Counted from the first letter of the stretch, positions 1 to 8,405 are shown. The stretch: DNA of 64,000 nt from Streptomyces sp. NBC_01283 (GCF_041435335.1 NZ_CP108430.1:7591001-7655000), one strand, 5' to 3'. The notes: generated by a model from the sequence alone, not told the origin. Numbers and translations: made by a program.

Positions 1-168
1 GTTAACTAGTGACTGGCTGCCGCCGATCGGGCATACTCAAGCGCCACAGCCGCTGGTCACAGCACCTTCCGCGACCCGGAGGGGCGCCATCGGCCGGGCC
101 GTGAGACACGGTGGCGCCGCACTACCCCGCGGGTCCGCCGCAGTGCCGAGATGGAGGATGCGATCGCC

Positions 169-1344
169 ATGCCTGAGCGAACCTTGCAGCAGCCGGTGGA
201 CCGTCAGCTGCCCACAGACGAGGCGCGGGATCTGTTCTCGCTCGTCCGTGAACTCGTCCAGCGGGAGATCACTCCCCGCGCGGCCGAGGAGGAGGACGCG
301 GGGCGCTTCCCGCGCGAGGTCTTCGCCCTCCTCTCCGAGTCCGGACTGCTCGGGCTTCCGTACGCCTCCGAATTCGGCGGCGGCGACCAGCCGTACGAGG
401 TCTATCTCCAGGTCATCGAGGAGCTCGCCGCGGCGCGGCTCACCGTCGGCCTCGGCGTCAGCGTCCACTCCCTGTCCTGTCACGCACTCGCGAACTACGG
501 CACCAAGGAGCAGCAGGGCGAGCACCTCCCCGCGATGCTCGGCGGCGGGCTGCTCGGCGCGTACTGCCTCTCCGAGCCCGCGTCCGGCTCGGACGCCGCG
601 TCACTGCGGACGAAGGCTGTCCGCGACGGCGACCACTGGGTGATCACCGGCACGAAGGCGTGGATCACGCACGGCGGGGTCGCCGACTTCTACACCGTGC
701 TCGCCCGCACCGGCGGCGAAGGCGCCCGCGGCATCTCGGCGTTCCTGGTGCCGGGCGACGCCGAAGGCCTGAACGCGGCGGCGCCCGAGAAGAAGATGGG
801 CATGAAGGGTTCGCCCACCGCCCAGATCAACTTCGACGGGGTACGGGTCTCCGACGCCCGCCGCATCGGTGAGGAGGGCCAGGGCTTCGCGATCGCGCTC
901 TCCGCGCTCGACTCGGGTCGGCTCGGCATCGCGGCCTGTGCGATCGGCGTGGCGCAGGCGGCGCTGGACGAGGCGCTCCGGTATGCCACCGAGCGGCGGC
1001 AGTTCGGGCGGCCTATCGCGGACTTCCAGGGCCTTCGCTTCATGCTCGCGGACATGGCGACGCAGATCGAGGCGGGCCGGGCGCTCTATCTCTCAGCGGC
1101 GCGGCTGCGCGACGCGGGGCGGCCGTTCTCCAAGCAGGCGGCCATGGCCAAACTGCTGTGCACGGACGCCGCGATGAAGGTGACGACGGACGCCGTGCAG
1201 GTCCTCGGCGGCTATGGCTACACCGCGGACTTTTCCGTGGAGCGCTTCATGCGCGAGGCGAAGGTGCTGCAGATCGTCGAGGGGACCAATCAGATCCAGC
1301 GGATGGTCATCGCCCGTCACCTCGCGGGTCCCGAATCGCGCTGA
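169..1344 (+). CDS. Acyl-CoA dehydrogenase family protein
   Basis: This flavoprotein would oxidise an acyl-CoA thioester to the 2,3-enoyl-CoA and pass electrons to ETF in the cytoplasm. The 391-residue length is normal for the family. Visible signatures are YCLSEPASGSDAAS near residue 131 (flavin/substrate loop), KAWITHGG near 163, RRQFGRPIADFQ near 277, LGGYGYTADFSVERFMREAK near 345 and QIVEGTNQIQR near 370, where the Glu is the usual general base. The frame is open from an ATG at 151, but GGAGG at 153-157 is well placed for the ATG at 169, so that start is preferred. Its last 38 bp overlap the convergent gene at 1307-1684. Acyl chain specificity cannot be read from the sequence. Confidence 0.9.
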   Translation: MPERTLQQPVDRQLPTDEARDLFSLVRELVQREITPRAAEEEDAGRFPREVFALLSESGLLGLPYASEFGGGDQPYEVYLQVIEELAAARLTVGLGVSVHSLSCHALANYGTKEQQGEHLPAMLGGGLLGAYCLSEPASGSDAASLRTKAVRDGDHWVITGTKAWITHGGVADFYTVLARTGGEGARGISAFLVPGDAEGLNAAAPEKKMGMKGSPTAQINFDGVRVSDARRIGEEGQGFAIALSALDSGRLGIAACAIGVAQAALDEALRYATERRQFGRPIADFQGLRFMLADMATQIEAGRALYLSAARLRDAGRPFSKQAAMAKLLCTDAAMKVTTDAVQVLGGYGYTADFSVERFMREAKVLQIVEGTNQIQRMVIARHLAGPESR

Positions 1345-1684
1345 ACTGCCCGAGCCTGACCGGAGGCGCCGCGAGCCGCACCCACTCCGGGTCGTGGCGC
1401 CCGGGCAGGGTCTTGCCCCGCTCGGCCCAGTTCCGGATGAGCGCGCGGTAGATGGGCGGATCCTGCACGTGTGGCGGCTGGGGCTGCGGCTGCTGCTGTG
1501 GTTGTTGCTGGTGCGGGTGTTGTTGCTGGTGCGGTTGCTGGGGGTACTGGGAATACGGGGGCTGCTGGGGCCGCTGAGGCCGCTGGGGAACCGATTCTGC
1601 GTCGGGCGGGGGAGCCGTCAGGAGGGTGCGCCTGCGGCGGCCGGTCGGCGGGTGCGCCATGGGCGTCGGCGTGGGGGTGGTCAT
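1307..1684 (-). CDS. Small proline/glutamine-rich protein with conserved C-terminal segment
   Basis: This 125-residue protein has an N-terminal half of low complexity, rich in Gln, Pro and His and likely disordered. The ordered C-terminal half contains PPIYRALIRNWAERGKTLPG and a following DPEWVRLAAP segment, and reads like a small helical domain. I recall this C-terminal block as a conserved Streptomyces hypothetical but know no function. The gene is convergent with the acyl-CoA dehydrogenase and overlaps its 3' end by 38 bp. No good ribosome binding site precedes the ATG at 1684, and an in-frame ATG at 1660 is an alternative start. Confidence 0.6.
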   Translation of the reverse strand: MTTPTPTPMAHPPTGRRRRTLLTAPPPDAESVPQRPQRPQQPPYSQYPQQPHQQQHPHQQQPQQQPQPQPPHVQDPPIYRALIRNWAERGKTLPGRHDPEWVRLAAPPVRLGQFSAIRDPRGDGR

Positions 1685-1860
1685 ACGGGGCCAACGCGCG
1701 CCGAGGGGGACAAGTCACCGCCCGTCGGATTCGAGTGTCAGTTCGTGGCAAGACCGTGCGGAGTCCGGGGGAGTGCCCCGTGATGCCCCGCGGCGCCGCG
1801 TTCCGGGCGGGCTCAGGGCCGCTGAACGCGCGCTGACACGTGTCTGGCTCCGTCGCGTTG

Positions 1861-1877
1861 TCTGACGTACCGTCAAC
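1861..1877. promoter_or_regulatory. Candidate TetR-type operator, TCTGACG-TAC-CGTCAAC
   Basis: TCTGACG is followed by a 3-base spacer and CGTCAAC, an inverted repeat with 5 of 7 outer-to-inner matches (TGACG/CGTCA exact). It lies 66 bp before the GTG of the gene at 1943. A perfect version of the same element occurs at 56904-56920 before the DUF35/thiolase pair, which supports a shared repressor. The binding family is inferred. Confidence 0.5.
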
Positions 1878-1942
1878 TCCGCGTCGGGGGCTTGGCATCC
1901 GCCCCGCGCCCGCCAACTGCCTTGTGCCCAGGGAGGTTTGCC

Positions 1943-3070
1943 GTGGCAGACGACCGCCCCGCCCCGCTCGACGAGTACCCGATCCATCAAGTGCCGCTGT
2001 CCATGAAGCAGGTCGCGACGGGCGACCGCAATGCCTACGACCGCTGCATCTTCCATCTCTTCGACCACGAGGGGCGAGCGCTCCTCATCCTCGGGCTCGG
2101 CGTCTATCCGAACGTCGGTGTGATCGACGCGTACGCCACCTTGCGCAGGGGGGATACGCTCCACGCCGTACGCGCGTCGGACGCGCTAGGCGACGACCGG
2201 ATGAACCTCTCCGTCGGCCCCCTGACCATCACCGTCGAGGAACCGCTGAAGCGGCTGCGCCTGACGTGCGCCGCCGATCCCGACGACCCGGAATCCCTCT
2301 CGTACGACATCACGTGGACCGCCTCCTTCCCCGCCCTCTGGGAGCCGCACCACATCCAGCGGCGCGGCGACCGGCTCTCCCTCGAAGGGCGCCGCTTCGT
2401 CCAGGCGGGCGGCTGCGCCGGGGTGATCCGCGTCGGCGGCGAGGACGTCCCCGTGACGGCGGGGGAGTGGACCGCGACCCGTGACCGCAGCTGGGGGGTG
2501 CGTCCCATACCCGGCGAGGAACGCGGGCGCCTGGAGGAGGAGTTCGGTACCGAGGGCTTCCACTGGATCTGGAGCCCGGTGCGCTTCGAGGACCGTTTCC
2601 TGATGGTCATCGCCCAGGAGGACGCGGACGGCTACCGCTCCCTCAACGAGGCCACACTTGTGCGGCCCGGGGTGCGCGACCGTCAACTCGGCTGGCCCCA
2701 GGCCGACATCACCTACCGCTCCGGCACCCGGCACCCCGAGCGCGCCGTCATCCACCTCACCGACCCCGAGGGCCGCAAGCCGCTGGAGCTGGGCGTGGAG
2801 GTCCTCGCCTCCCTGCCGCTCGCCGTGGGCGCCGGCTATCCGCCGGCGGACGACTGGCAGCACGGCACCTGGCAGGGGCGGGGCTGGACCGACCGCCGCG
2901 CGTACGACCTGTCGGATCCGGCGGCGCACCCGATGGCCGCCTACGGAGTCATCGACCACGCCGCCCGGTTCACCCTCAACGGGCTTACCGGATACGGCAT
3001 CTTCGAGCACGGCAGCTTCGGCCGTCATGACCCGAGCGGCTTCACCGGCTTCGACTCCGTGGCCCCCTGA
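1943..3070 (+). CDS. Conserved actinobacterial protein, DUF7064/DUF7065-like
   Basis: This 375-residue soluble protein has no signal peptide or membrane segment. The block ATRDRSWGVRP near residue 190 resembles the R-D-x-SWG-x-R signature I associate with the DUF7065/DUF7064 pair, which has a predicted AttH/lipocalin-like beta fold. Members usually sit among CoA-linked lipid or steroid genes, often next to an APH-type kinase, as here. The GTG start at 1943 is chosen because AGGGAGG lies just upstream (1930-1936); the frame is open further upstream without a better start. The next gene begins 30 bp downstream, probably in the same operon. The biochemical role is unknown. Confidence 0.65.
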   Translation: MADDRPAPLDEYPIHQVPLSMKQVATGDRNAYDRCIFHLFDHEGRALLILGLGVYPNVGVIDAYATLRRGDTLHAVRASDALGDDRMNLSVGPLTITVEEPLKRLRLTCAADPDDPESLSYDITWTASFPALWEPHHIQRRGDRLSLEGRRFVQAGGCAGVIRVGGEDVPVTAGEWTATRDRSWGVRPIPGEERGRLEEEFGTEGFHWIWSPVRFEDRFLMVIAQEDADGYRSLNEATLVRPGVRDRQLGWPQADITYRSGTRHPERAVIHLTDPEGRKPLELGVEVLASLPLAVGAGYPPADDWQHGTWQGRGWTDRRAYDLSDPAAHPMAAYGVIDHAARFTLNGLTGYGIFEHGSFGRHDPSGFTGFDSVAP

Positions 3071-3100
3071 GGCCTGCGGCTTCTTGAGAGGAGCTCCGCG

Positions 3101-4192
3101 ATGGCGACAGCACCGCGTCCCCGCACCACCACCCGCGACCCGGAGGAGTTGGCCCGCAGGCTCACGGCCTGGCTCGGCACCCGGTTGCCCGGCGCCAAGG
3201 CCACCGGTGTGCGGGTCCCCGAGTCGAACGGCATGTCGAGCGAGACCCTCCTTTTCGACATCGAGCACCCCGAACCACCGCTGCGGGCCTGTGCGTTGCG
3301 CGTGGCGGCGGACCCGGCCGCGTACACGATCTTCCCGGTCTACGACCTGCCGCGCCAGCACCGCACGATGCGGCTCGTCGCCGAGCGCACCGACCTGCCC
3401 GTGCCGCGTGTGCTGTGGCTGGAGGAGGACGCGGGGCCGCTCGGGGCGCCCTTCTTCGTCATGGAGCGGGTCGAGGGGCGCGTGCCGCCGGACGTCATGC
3501 CCTATACGTACGAGGGGAATTGGCTCCACGCGGCGAGTGACGCCGAACGCGCGCACCTGGAGGAGGCCTCTATCCGCCTGATCGCCCACCTCCACGACCA
3601 AGTGCCGGTCGGGGAGGCCGAGTTCCTGGCCCTGCCCGGCGAAGGCGGCCCGCTGCGCCGTCATGTGACCGCCCAACGCGCCTACTACGAATGGGTGGTC
3701 GACGGCCTGCCCCGCTCGCCCCTCATCGAGAGCGCCTTCGGCCGACTCGACGAGTGGTGGCCCGATGACGAGGGTGAGCCCGTCCTCAACTGGGGCGACG
3801 CACGCATCGGGAACGTCATCTACGACGGCTTCGACCCCGTGGCCGTACTGGACTGGGAGATGGCGGCGCTCGCACCCCGCGAGGTCGACCTCGGCTGGAT
3901 GGTCTATCTGCACCGCTTCTTCCAGGACCTGACGGTGAGCTTCGGGCAGGAGGGCCTGCCCGGCTTCCTGCGCCGCGACCACATCGAGGAGCGTTACGCG
4001 CAACTCACCGGCCACACACCGCGGTCCATGGACTTCCACACGCTGTACGCGGCGCTGCGGCACGCCGTCGTCATGCTGCGCGTCGCCTACCGCCAGGTGC
4101 ACTTCGGTGAGGCCGAGGTCCCCGAGGACCCGGACATGCTGATCCTGCACCACGCCAGCCTGGCGGCCATGGTGCAGGGCAGCTACTGGTAG
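3101..4192 (+). CDS. Phosphotransferase family protein (APH fold, ACAD10/11 kinase-like)
   Basis: This 363-residue protein has the aminoglycoside phosphotransferase/choline kinase fold. The catalytic loop NWGDARIGNVIYDG lies near residues 230-243, with the Asp of WGD as base and the Asn of GN as metal ligand. LDWEMAALAPREVDLGW follows near 250, carrying the second metal-binding Asp. Relatives next to acyl-CoA genes resemble the kinase part of mammalian ACAD10/ACAD11, which phosphorylate 4-hydroxyacyl-CoAs. The substrate here is therefore more likely a hydroxylated lipid or CoA ester than an antibiotic, though this is inferred from context. AGGAG at 3086-3090 supports the ATG at 3101. It probably forms a unit with the upstream gene. 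Confidence 0.8.
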   Translation: MATAPRPRTTTRDPEELARRLTAWLGTRLPGAKATGVRVPESNGMSSETLLFDIEHPEPPLRACALRVAADPAAYTIFPVYDLPRQHRTMRLVAERTDLPVPRVLWLEEDAGPLGAPFFVMERVEGRVPPDVMPYTYEGNWLHAASDAERAHLEEASIRLIAHLHDQVPVGEAEFLALPGEGGPLRRHVTAQRAYYEWVVDGLPRSPLIESAFGRLDEWWPDDEGEPVLNWGDARIGNVIYDGFDPVAVLDWEMAALAPREVDLGWMVYLHRFFQDLTVSFGQEGLPGFLRRDHIEERYAQLTGHTPRSMDFHTLYAALRHAVVMLRVAYRQVHFGEAEVPEDPDMLILHHASLAAMVQGSYW

Positions 4193-4196
4193 CCCG

Positions 4197-4640
4197 TCAG
4201 GCCGCTGAGCGCCGGTCCTGCTCGGGCACGCGACGGGGGCGCGAGCCCTGGCCGCCGACGTGCGAGAAGGGCTGCGTGCGCCAGTCGAGTCCCTGAGGGA
4301 GCGTCAGGAGCAGGGCGGTGTCCTGCTCCTGAGCCTCCATCGTCTCGTCGGCGGGCTCCGCGTCGGCCGCGGCGCGGCCCGTGCCGGGGCACACCGTGAG
4401 CCCGAACGGGTTCCACCGCGTGGCGCACAGCGCGTGCTCGGGCAGGACGTCCTCGTCGGCCAGGAGCGCGATCGGCTGCGCGCAGTCGGGGCACGTCACC
4501 CGGTACATCTCGAAGGTGTCGTACTCGTCGAACTCGGTGTCGGCCGGTTCGACGCCCTCCGGCACGAGTGCGGACGCGGATTCATCGGAGCGCTGCTGCT
4601 TGCTGCGGGCAGGGCGACCGGGGCGCTTCAAGTTCTGCAT
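4197..4640 (-). CDS. Hypothetical protein with CPDC motif
   Basis: The product is 147 residues if started at the ATG at 4640, which has AAGGGGGAG about 6 bases upstream. A longer in-frame start at 4742 lacks such a site. The N-terminus is basic (KRPGRPARSKQQ) and the centre acidic. The core reads VTCPDCAQPIALLADEDVLP, followed by HALCATRWNPFGLTVCPGTG. Three Cys-containing pieces (CPDC, C, C) could bind zinc, but the set is not a classical zinc ribbon. No function is recognised. It is divergent from the AsnC-type gene and convergent with the kinase gene, whose end is 4 bp away. Confidence 0.65.
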   Translation of the reverse strand: MQNLKRPGRPARSKQQRSDESASALVPEGVEPADTEFDEYDTFEMYRVTCPDCAQPIALLADEDVLPEHALCATRWNPFGLTVCPGTGRAAADAEPADETMEAQEQDTALLLTLPQGLDWRTQPFSHVGGQGSRPRRVPEQDRRSAA

Positions 4641-4750
4641 GGGATTCTCCCCCTTGGGTGGGCCGAGAAGGCGCTGCGGCCTCGACCACAGCAAGCACTT
4701 CCCGTCCCGTCGTAGAGGTAATCGTGGCATCCCTTTGGACACGGTCGCAG

Positions 4751-4772
4751 GTATGTGGCGTTCGTCACATGC
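4751..4772. promoter_or_regulatory. Imperfect 22-bp palindrome before the AsnC-type gene
   Basis: GTATGTGGCG-TT-CGTCACATGC pairs at 8 of 10 positions per arm. It lies in the divergent intergenic region, 68 bp before the Lrp/AsnC start. Such regulators often bind palindromes in their own promoter, so autoregulation is plausible but inferred. Confidence 0.4.
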
Positions 4773-4827
4773 CCGGAGAAGTTGCCGCCGTCGCGCCTAC
4801 CGGTATCCGGAGGGATCAAGAGCCCTG

Positions 4828-4833
4828 TAGGTT
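4828..4833 (+). promoter_or_regulatory. Possible -10 element for leaderless lrp/asnC transcript
   Basis: TAGGTT matches the Streptomyces -10 pattern and ends 6 bases before the ATG at 4840. There is no good Shine-Dalgarno sequence, which fits leaderless transcription. No clear -35 is visible. Confidence 0.35.
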
Positions 4834-4839
4834 CGGCGC

Positions 4840-5280
4840 ATGGAGGAGCTGGACCGACAGATCGTGCAGCTGCTCGTCAAGGACGGGCGGATGAGCTACA
4901 CCGACCTGGGCAAGGCCACGGGCCTGTCCACATCGGCCGTGCACCAGCGTGTGCGCCGCCTGGAGCAGCGCGGCGTCATCCGCGGATACGCCGCGGTCGT
5001 GGACGCGGAAGCCGTCGGGCTGCCGCTCACGGCGTTCATCTCGGTGAAGCCGTTCGACCCGAGCGCACCGGACGACATCGCCGAACGCCTCGCGGGCGTC
5101 CCGGAGATCGAGGCGTGCCACAGCGTGGCGGGCGACGAGAACTACATCCTCAAGGTGCGCGTCGCGACGCCCCTGGAGCTCGAACACCTGCTGAGCCGCC
5201 TGCGCGCACTCGCCGGTGTCTCCACGCGCACGACGGTCGTGCTCTCCACCCCGTACGAGGCCCGGCCCCCGCAGGTCTGA
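4840..5280 (+). CDS. Lrp/AsnC family transcriptional regulator
   Basis: This 146-residue DNA-binding regulator has the full Lrp/AsnC architecture. The N-terminal helix-turn-helix begins MEELDRQIVQLLVKDGRMSY, with recognition region GLSTSAVHQRVRRLEQRGVI at about residues 28-47. The C-terminal RAM ligand-binding domain runs from about residue 65 to 140 and includes the conserved VAGDENYILKVRV strand. It starts 200 bp from the divergent small Cys-motif gene and lies 57 bp before an amidohydrolase that it may control. The ligand is usually an amino acid but cannot be assigned. Confidence 0.9.
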   Translation: MEELDRQIVQLLVKDGRMSYTDLGKATGLSTSAVHQRVRRLEQRGVIRGYAAVVDAEAVGLPLTAFISVKPFDPSAPDDIAERLAGVPEIEACHSVAGDENYILKVRVATPLELEHLLSRLRALAGVSTRTTVVLSTPYEARPPQV

Positions 5281-5337
5281 GCCGCCCGCGGGAGCCCCGT
5301 GCGCGAGGCGCGCGGGGGGAGGGGCGAGACTGGTTCC

Positions 5338-6981
5338 ATGAGCGAGAGCACCACCCCCCAGAACGGCCCTCAGGGCCACCGCACCGTGCTGCTGCGCGGC
5401 GGCGACGTCCACAGCCCCGCCGATCCGTTCGCCACGGCCATGGTCGTCGAACGCGGGCACGTCGCCTGGGTGGGGTCCGAGGGCGCCGCCGACGCGTTCG
5501 CCGACGGTGTGGACGAGGTCGTCGACCTCGAAGGGGCGCTCGTCACCCCCGCGTTCACCGATGCGCATGTGCACACCACGTCGACCGGCCTTGCCCTGAC
5601 GGGACTCGACCTGTCGGGGGCCCGCACCCTCGACGACGCGCTCGCTCTCGTTCGCGCGCACACCGCGGCCCGGCCGCACGACCGCGTCCTCCTCGGCCAC
5701 GGCTGGGACGCGGCCCGCTGGCCGGGCGGCCGTCCGCCCACGCGCGCGGAACTCGACGAGGCGGCCGGCGGCCGTCCCCTCTATCTCTCCCGCATCGACG
5801 TCCACTCGGCCGTCGTCACCACGGCGCTGCTCGACCTCGTCCCCGGCATCGCCGGGCGCACCGGCTTCCACCCGGACGCACCGCTGACCGCGGACGCCCA
5901 CCACGGGGTGCGCGCCGCCGCGCTCGACGCGGTCACCCCGCAGCAGCGCACCGAGGCCCAGCGCGCGGCCCTGAGCCGTGCCGCGTCCCTCGGCATCGGG
6001 TCCGTGCACGAGTGCGCGGGCCCCGAGATCTCCAGTGAGGACGACTTCGCCGGGCTGCTGCGCCTCGCCGCCGAGGAGGCCGGTCCGCGCGTCGTCGGCT
6101 ACTGGGCACAGCAGGGCGAGGAAGGCGTCGCCCGCGCAAAGGAACTGGGTGCCATCGGCGCCGCGGGCGACCTCTTCGTCGACGGATCCCTCGGCTCGCA
6201 CACCGCCTGGCTGCACGAGCCGTACGCCGACTCCGCCCACACCGGCACCGCCCATCTGGACGCCGCCGCCGTCGCCGCGCACGTCATCGCCTGCACCGAG
6301 GCGGGGGTCCAGGCAGGCTTCCACGCCATCGGCGACGCCGCGGTGACCGCCGTCGTCGAGGGCATCCGCGCCGCATCCGAGAAGGTCGGCCTGGCCCGCG
6401 TCCGCGGCGCGAGGCACCGCGTCGAGCACGCCGAGATGCTCACCCCGGAGACGATCGCGGCCTTCGCGGAACTCGGCCTCACCGCCTCCGTGCAGCCCGC
6501 CTTCGACGCCCTGTGGGGCGGCGACGACGGCATGTACGTCCAGCGCCTCGGCGCCGAACGGGCCCGCACCCTCAACCCGTACGCGGCACTCCTGCGCACC
6601 GGAGTCCCGCTCGCCTTCGGCTCCGACAGCCCCGTCACCCCGCTCGACCCCTGGGGCACCGTCCGGGCCGCCGCGTTCCATCAGAACCTGGAGCACCGCA
6701 TCTCGGTGCGCGCCGCGTTCACCGCCCACACCCGGGGCGGCTGGCGGGCCATCGGCCGGGACGACGCGGGCGTCCTGGTGCCGGGAGCACCGGCCGACTA
6801 CGCCGTCTGGCGGACCGCGGATCTCGTGGTCCAGGCGCCGGACGACCGGGTCGCCCGCTGGTCGACCGATCCGCGCTCCGGTACGCCGGGCCTGCCCGAC
6901 CTGACCCCCGGCGCCGAACTCCCCGTCTGCCTGCGCACGGTGGTCTTCGGAAAGACGGTGTACGTAGGGCCGGAAGAGTGA
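5338..6981 (+). CDS. Amidohydrolase, YtcJ-like (amidohydrolase_3)
   Basis: This 547-residue metal-dependent hydrolase belongs to the YtcJ-like branch of the amidohydrolase superfamily. The HxH metal motif is in FTDAHVHTTSTG near residue 76. SLGSHTAWL near 285, HAIGDAAVTAV near 333, RHRVEHAEM near 361 and FGSDSPVTPLDPW near 428 (with the catalytic Asp) follow in family order. Relatives hydrolyse formamides, N-acyl or cyclic amide substrates, and the substrate here is unknown. The ATG at 5338 is chosen because GGGGGAGGGGCGAG lies just upstream; a GTG at 5299 would add 13 residues. It is co-directional with the Lrp/AsnC gene. Confidence 0.85.
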   Translation: MSESTTPQNGPQGHRTVLLRGGDVHSPADPFATAMVVERGHVAWVGSEGAADAFADGVDEVVDLEGALVTPAFTDAHVHTTSTGLALTGLDLSGARTLDDALALVRAHTAARPHDRVLLGHGWDAARWPGGRPPTRAELDEAAGGRPLYLSRIDVHSAVVTTALLDLVPGIAGRTGFHPDAPLTADAHHGVRAAALDAVTPQQRTEAQRAALSRAASLGIGSVHECAGPEISSEDDFAGLLRLAAEEAGPRVVGYWAQQGEEGVARAKELGAIGAAGDLFVDGSLGSHTAWLHEPYADSAHTGTAHLDAAAVAAHVIACTEAGVQAGFHAIGDAAVTAVVEGIRAASEKVGLARVRGARHRVEHAEMLTPETIAAFAELGLTASVQPAFDALWGGDDGMYVQRLGAERARTLNPYAALLRTGVPLAFGSDSPVTPLDPWGTVRAAAFHQNLEHRISVRAAFTAHTRGGWRAIGRDDAGVLVPGAPADYAVWRTADLVVQAPDDRVARWSTDPRSGTPGLPDLTPGAELPVCLRTVVFGKTVYVGPEE

Positions 6982-7470
6982 TGTCCCGGCGGTGCGTACC
7001 GCCGATCGCGGTCCGTTGGCGCGTCGCACGACCTGCGTATCCTCGCCACTGACCTGGCGCTCTTTGGAATAGTCCCAGGTCAAACGGCTATTGACAGAAC
7101 GCGGCCGTCGGCGGGTAGGTTCGGCCGGGTCCACCAAAGGACGTCCGACCGGAGAACCTCCACGCAGCCGTCGAACGCCGCTGGGCCATGGGTGGTGTGC
7201 CGCACCGGCGCACCACCACTGGGAGCCAGGTCCAGCGCCCGCGTCGCGGACGCGAGGGAACGTTCCACCGGGCCGGCAGGTGTGACCCGGGTGGGGCCCG
7301 GACGCTCAGTAGACAACGGCTCTCGGTCGACCCGCAGCCAGCGGGCCCCAGGTCGGCCCGAAGGGTGCCGGGCCCCGATCCGCAGTACTCCCCTCAACCG
7401 CCCGTGCCGCCGTGGCCGTGCGGGAAGAGGCCACTATGGTGGTCCTCTGCGTACGAACGAAGGGGCAGTA
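6982..7470 (+). other. 489-bp intergenic region with promoter and long untranslated leader
   Basis: No convincing gene lies here. GACCTGG at 7051-7057 can pair with CCAGGTC at 7075-7081, a 7-bp stem with a 17-base loop after the amidohydrolase. It is followed by a strong promoter at 7091-7121. Transcription from it would leave about 340 nt before ppm1. An open frame from 7192 continues into ppm1 but lacks a ribosome binding site and has unremarkable composition, so I treat the stretch as leader RNA. Confidence 0.5.
7091..7121 (+). promoter_or_regulatory. Strong vegetative-type promoter, TTGACA-N19-TAGGTT
   Basis: The -35 hexamer TTGACA is at 7091-7096 and the -10 hexamer TAGGTT at 7116-7121, with a 19-base spacer. 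Both match the HrdB-type consensus closely. The predicted start is near 7128, driving ppm1 and probably fxsA. Confidence 0.65.
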
Positions 7471-8310
7471 GTGAACGACGGCGGTGCGGTCTCCGAAACC
7501 GGTGACCAGGGGAGGCAGTTCGGCCCGCTCGGCCTGGCCTTGGTGATCATTCCGACCTACAACGAGGCGGAGAACATCCAGTCCATCGTGGGCCGGGTCC
7601 GGGTCGCCGTGCCCGAGGCGCACATCCTCATCGCCGACGACAACAGCCCCGACGGCACCGGCAAGATCGCCGACGAGCTCGCGGTCGACGACGAGAACGT
7701 CCACGTACTGCACCGCAAGGGCAAGGAAGGCCTCGGCGCGGCCTATCTCGCGGGCTTCCAGTGGGGCCTGGACAACGACTACGGAGTGGTCGTCGAGATG
7801 GACGCCGACGGCTCCCACCAGCCCGAGGAGCTGCCCCGGCTGCTCACCGCGCTCAAGGGTGCCGACCTCGTCCTCGGCTCGCGCTGGGTGCCGGGCGGAC
7901 GGATCGTCAACTGGCCCAAGTACCGCGAGATGATCTCGCGTGGCGGCAGCACGTACTCCCGGCTGATGCTCGACGTGCCGATCCGCGACGTCACGGGCGG
8001 CTACCGCGCCTTCCGCCGCGAGACCCTCGAAGGCATCGGCCTCAGTGAGGTCGCCTCGCAGGGCTACTGCTTCCAGGTCGACCTGGCCCGCCGCGCGATC
8101 AAGTCGGGCTACCACGTCGTCGAGGTGCCGATCACTTTCGTCGAGCGGGAGCTCGGCGACAGCAAGATGAGCCAGGACATCGTGGCCGAGGCGCTGTGGC
8201 GGGTCACGGCATGGGGTGTGGGCGAGCGGGTGGGCCGCGTGGGCCGCGCCCTGGGGCGCAAGGACGCCGAAGAGGCGCAGGAGTCCCCGAAGGGCCGCAA
8301 GAAGCTCTGA
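7471..8310 (+). CDS. ppm1: Polyprenol-phosphate mannose synthase (GT2, Ppm1 catalytic domain)
   Basis: This 279-residue family-2 glycosyltransferase should transfer mannose from GDP-mannose to polyprenyl phosphate at the cytoplasmic membrane face. Polyprenol-P-mannose is the donor for protein O-mannosylation in Streptomyces. Motifs are VIIPTYNEAENI near residue 26, DDNSPDGTG near 56, MDADGSHQPEELPRLL near 110 with the metal-binding Asp residues, and GSRWVPGG near 132. No acyltransferase or membrane domain is fused, as expected when catalytic and membrane parts are separate. The GTG at 7471 has AAGGGG just upstream. The order amidohydrolase, ppm1, fxsA, rbpA matches the S. coelicolor region SCO1423-SCO1421 as I remember it. 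Confidence 0.85.
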   Translation: MNDGGAVSETGDQGRQFGPLGLALVIIPTYNEAENIQSIVGRVRVAVPEAHILIADDNSPDGTGKIADELAVDDENVHVLHRKGKEGLGAAYLAGFQWGLDNDYGVVVEMDADGSHQPEELPRLLTALKGADLVLGSRWVPGGRIVNWPKYREMISRGGSTYSRLMLDVPIRDVTGGYRAFRRETLEGIGLSEVASQGYCFQVDLARRAIKSGYHVVEVPITFVERELGDSKMSQDIVAEALWRVTAWGVGERVGRVGRALGRKDAEEAQESPKGRKKL

Positions 8311-8352
8311 GAAGGGCCGTGGGGGCTGCCGGGCGTCGTTCCAGCGGCCTTC
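8311..8352 (+). terminator. Weak hairpin after ppm1
   Basis: GAAGGGCCG (8311-8319) can pair with CGGCCTTC (8345-8352), giving about 8 bp with one bulge, followed by TTGTTGAT. It may terminate or attenuate transcription between ppm1 and fxsA. Confidence 0.35.
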
Positions 8353-8405
8353 TTGTTGATCATCCCTTTATGCCGGTCTGAGCCGGGCCCAGGCACACTG
8401 GAGCC

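Noticed and set aside
1..168. Gene or mobile-element end at the left edge
   Set aside because: No frame continues convincingly from base 1, and no repeat or integration signature is visible. The minus-strand frame at 37-525 is a shadow of the acyl-CoA dehydrogenase gene.
2186..4153. 655-codon minus-strand open frame
   Set aside because: It lies opposite two recognised plus-strand genes, and its composition is that of an antisense frame.
7066..7091. GGAAT before ppm1 as a sigma-R promoter
   Set aside because: No GTT lies at 18 or 19 bases; the position reads TAT. The TTGACA/TAGGTT pair explains transcription better.
7192..7470. N-terminal extension of ppm1 from 7192
   Set aside because: The added 93 residues lack family similarity and a ribosome site, while the GTG at 7471 has AAGGGG upstream and gives the normal GT2 start.
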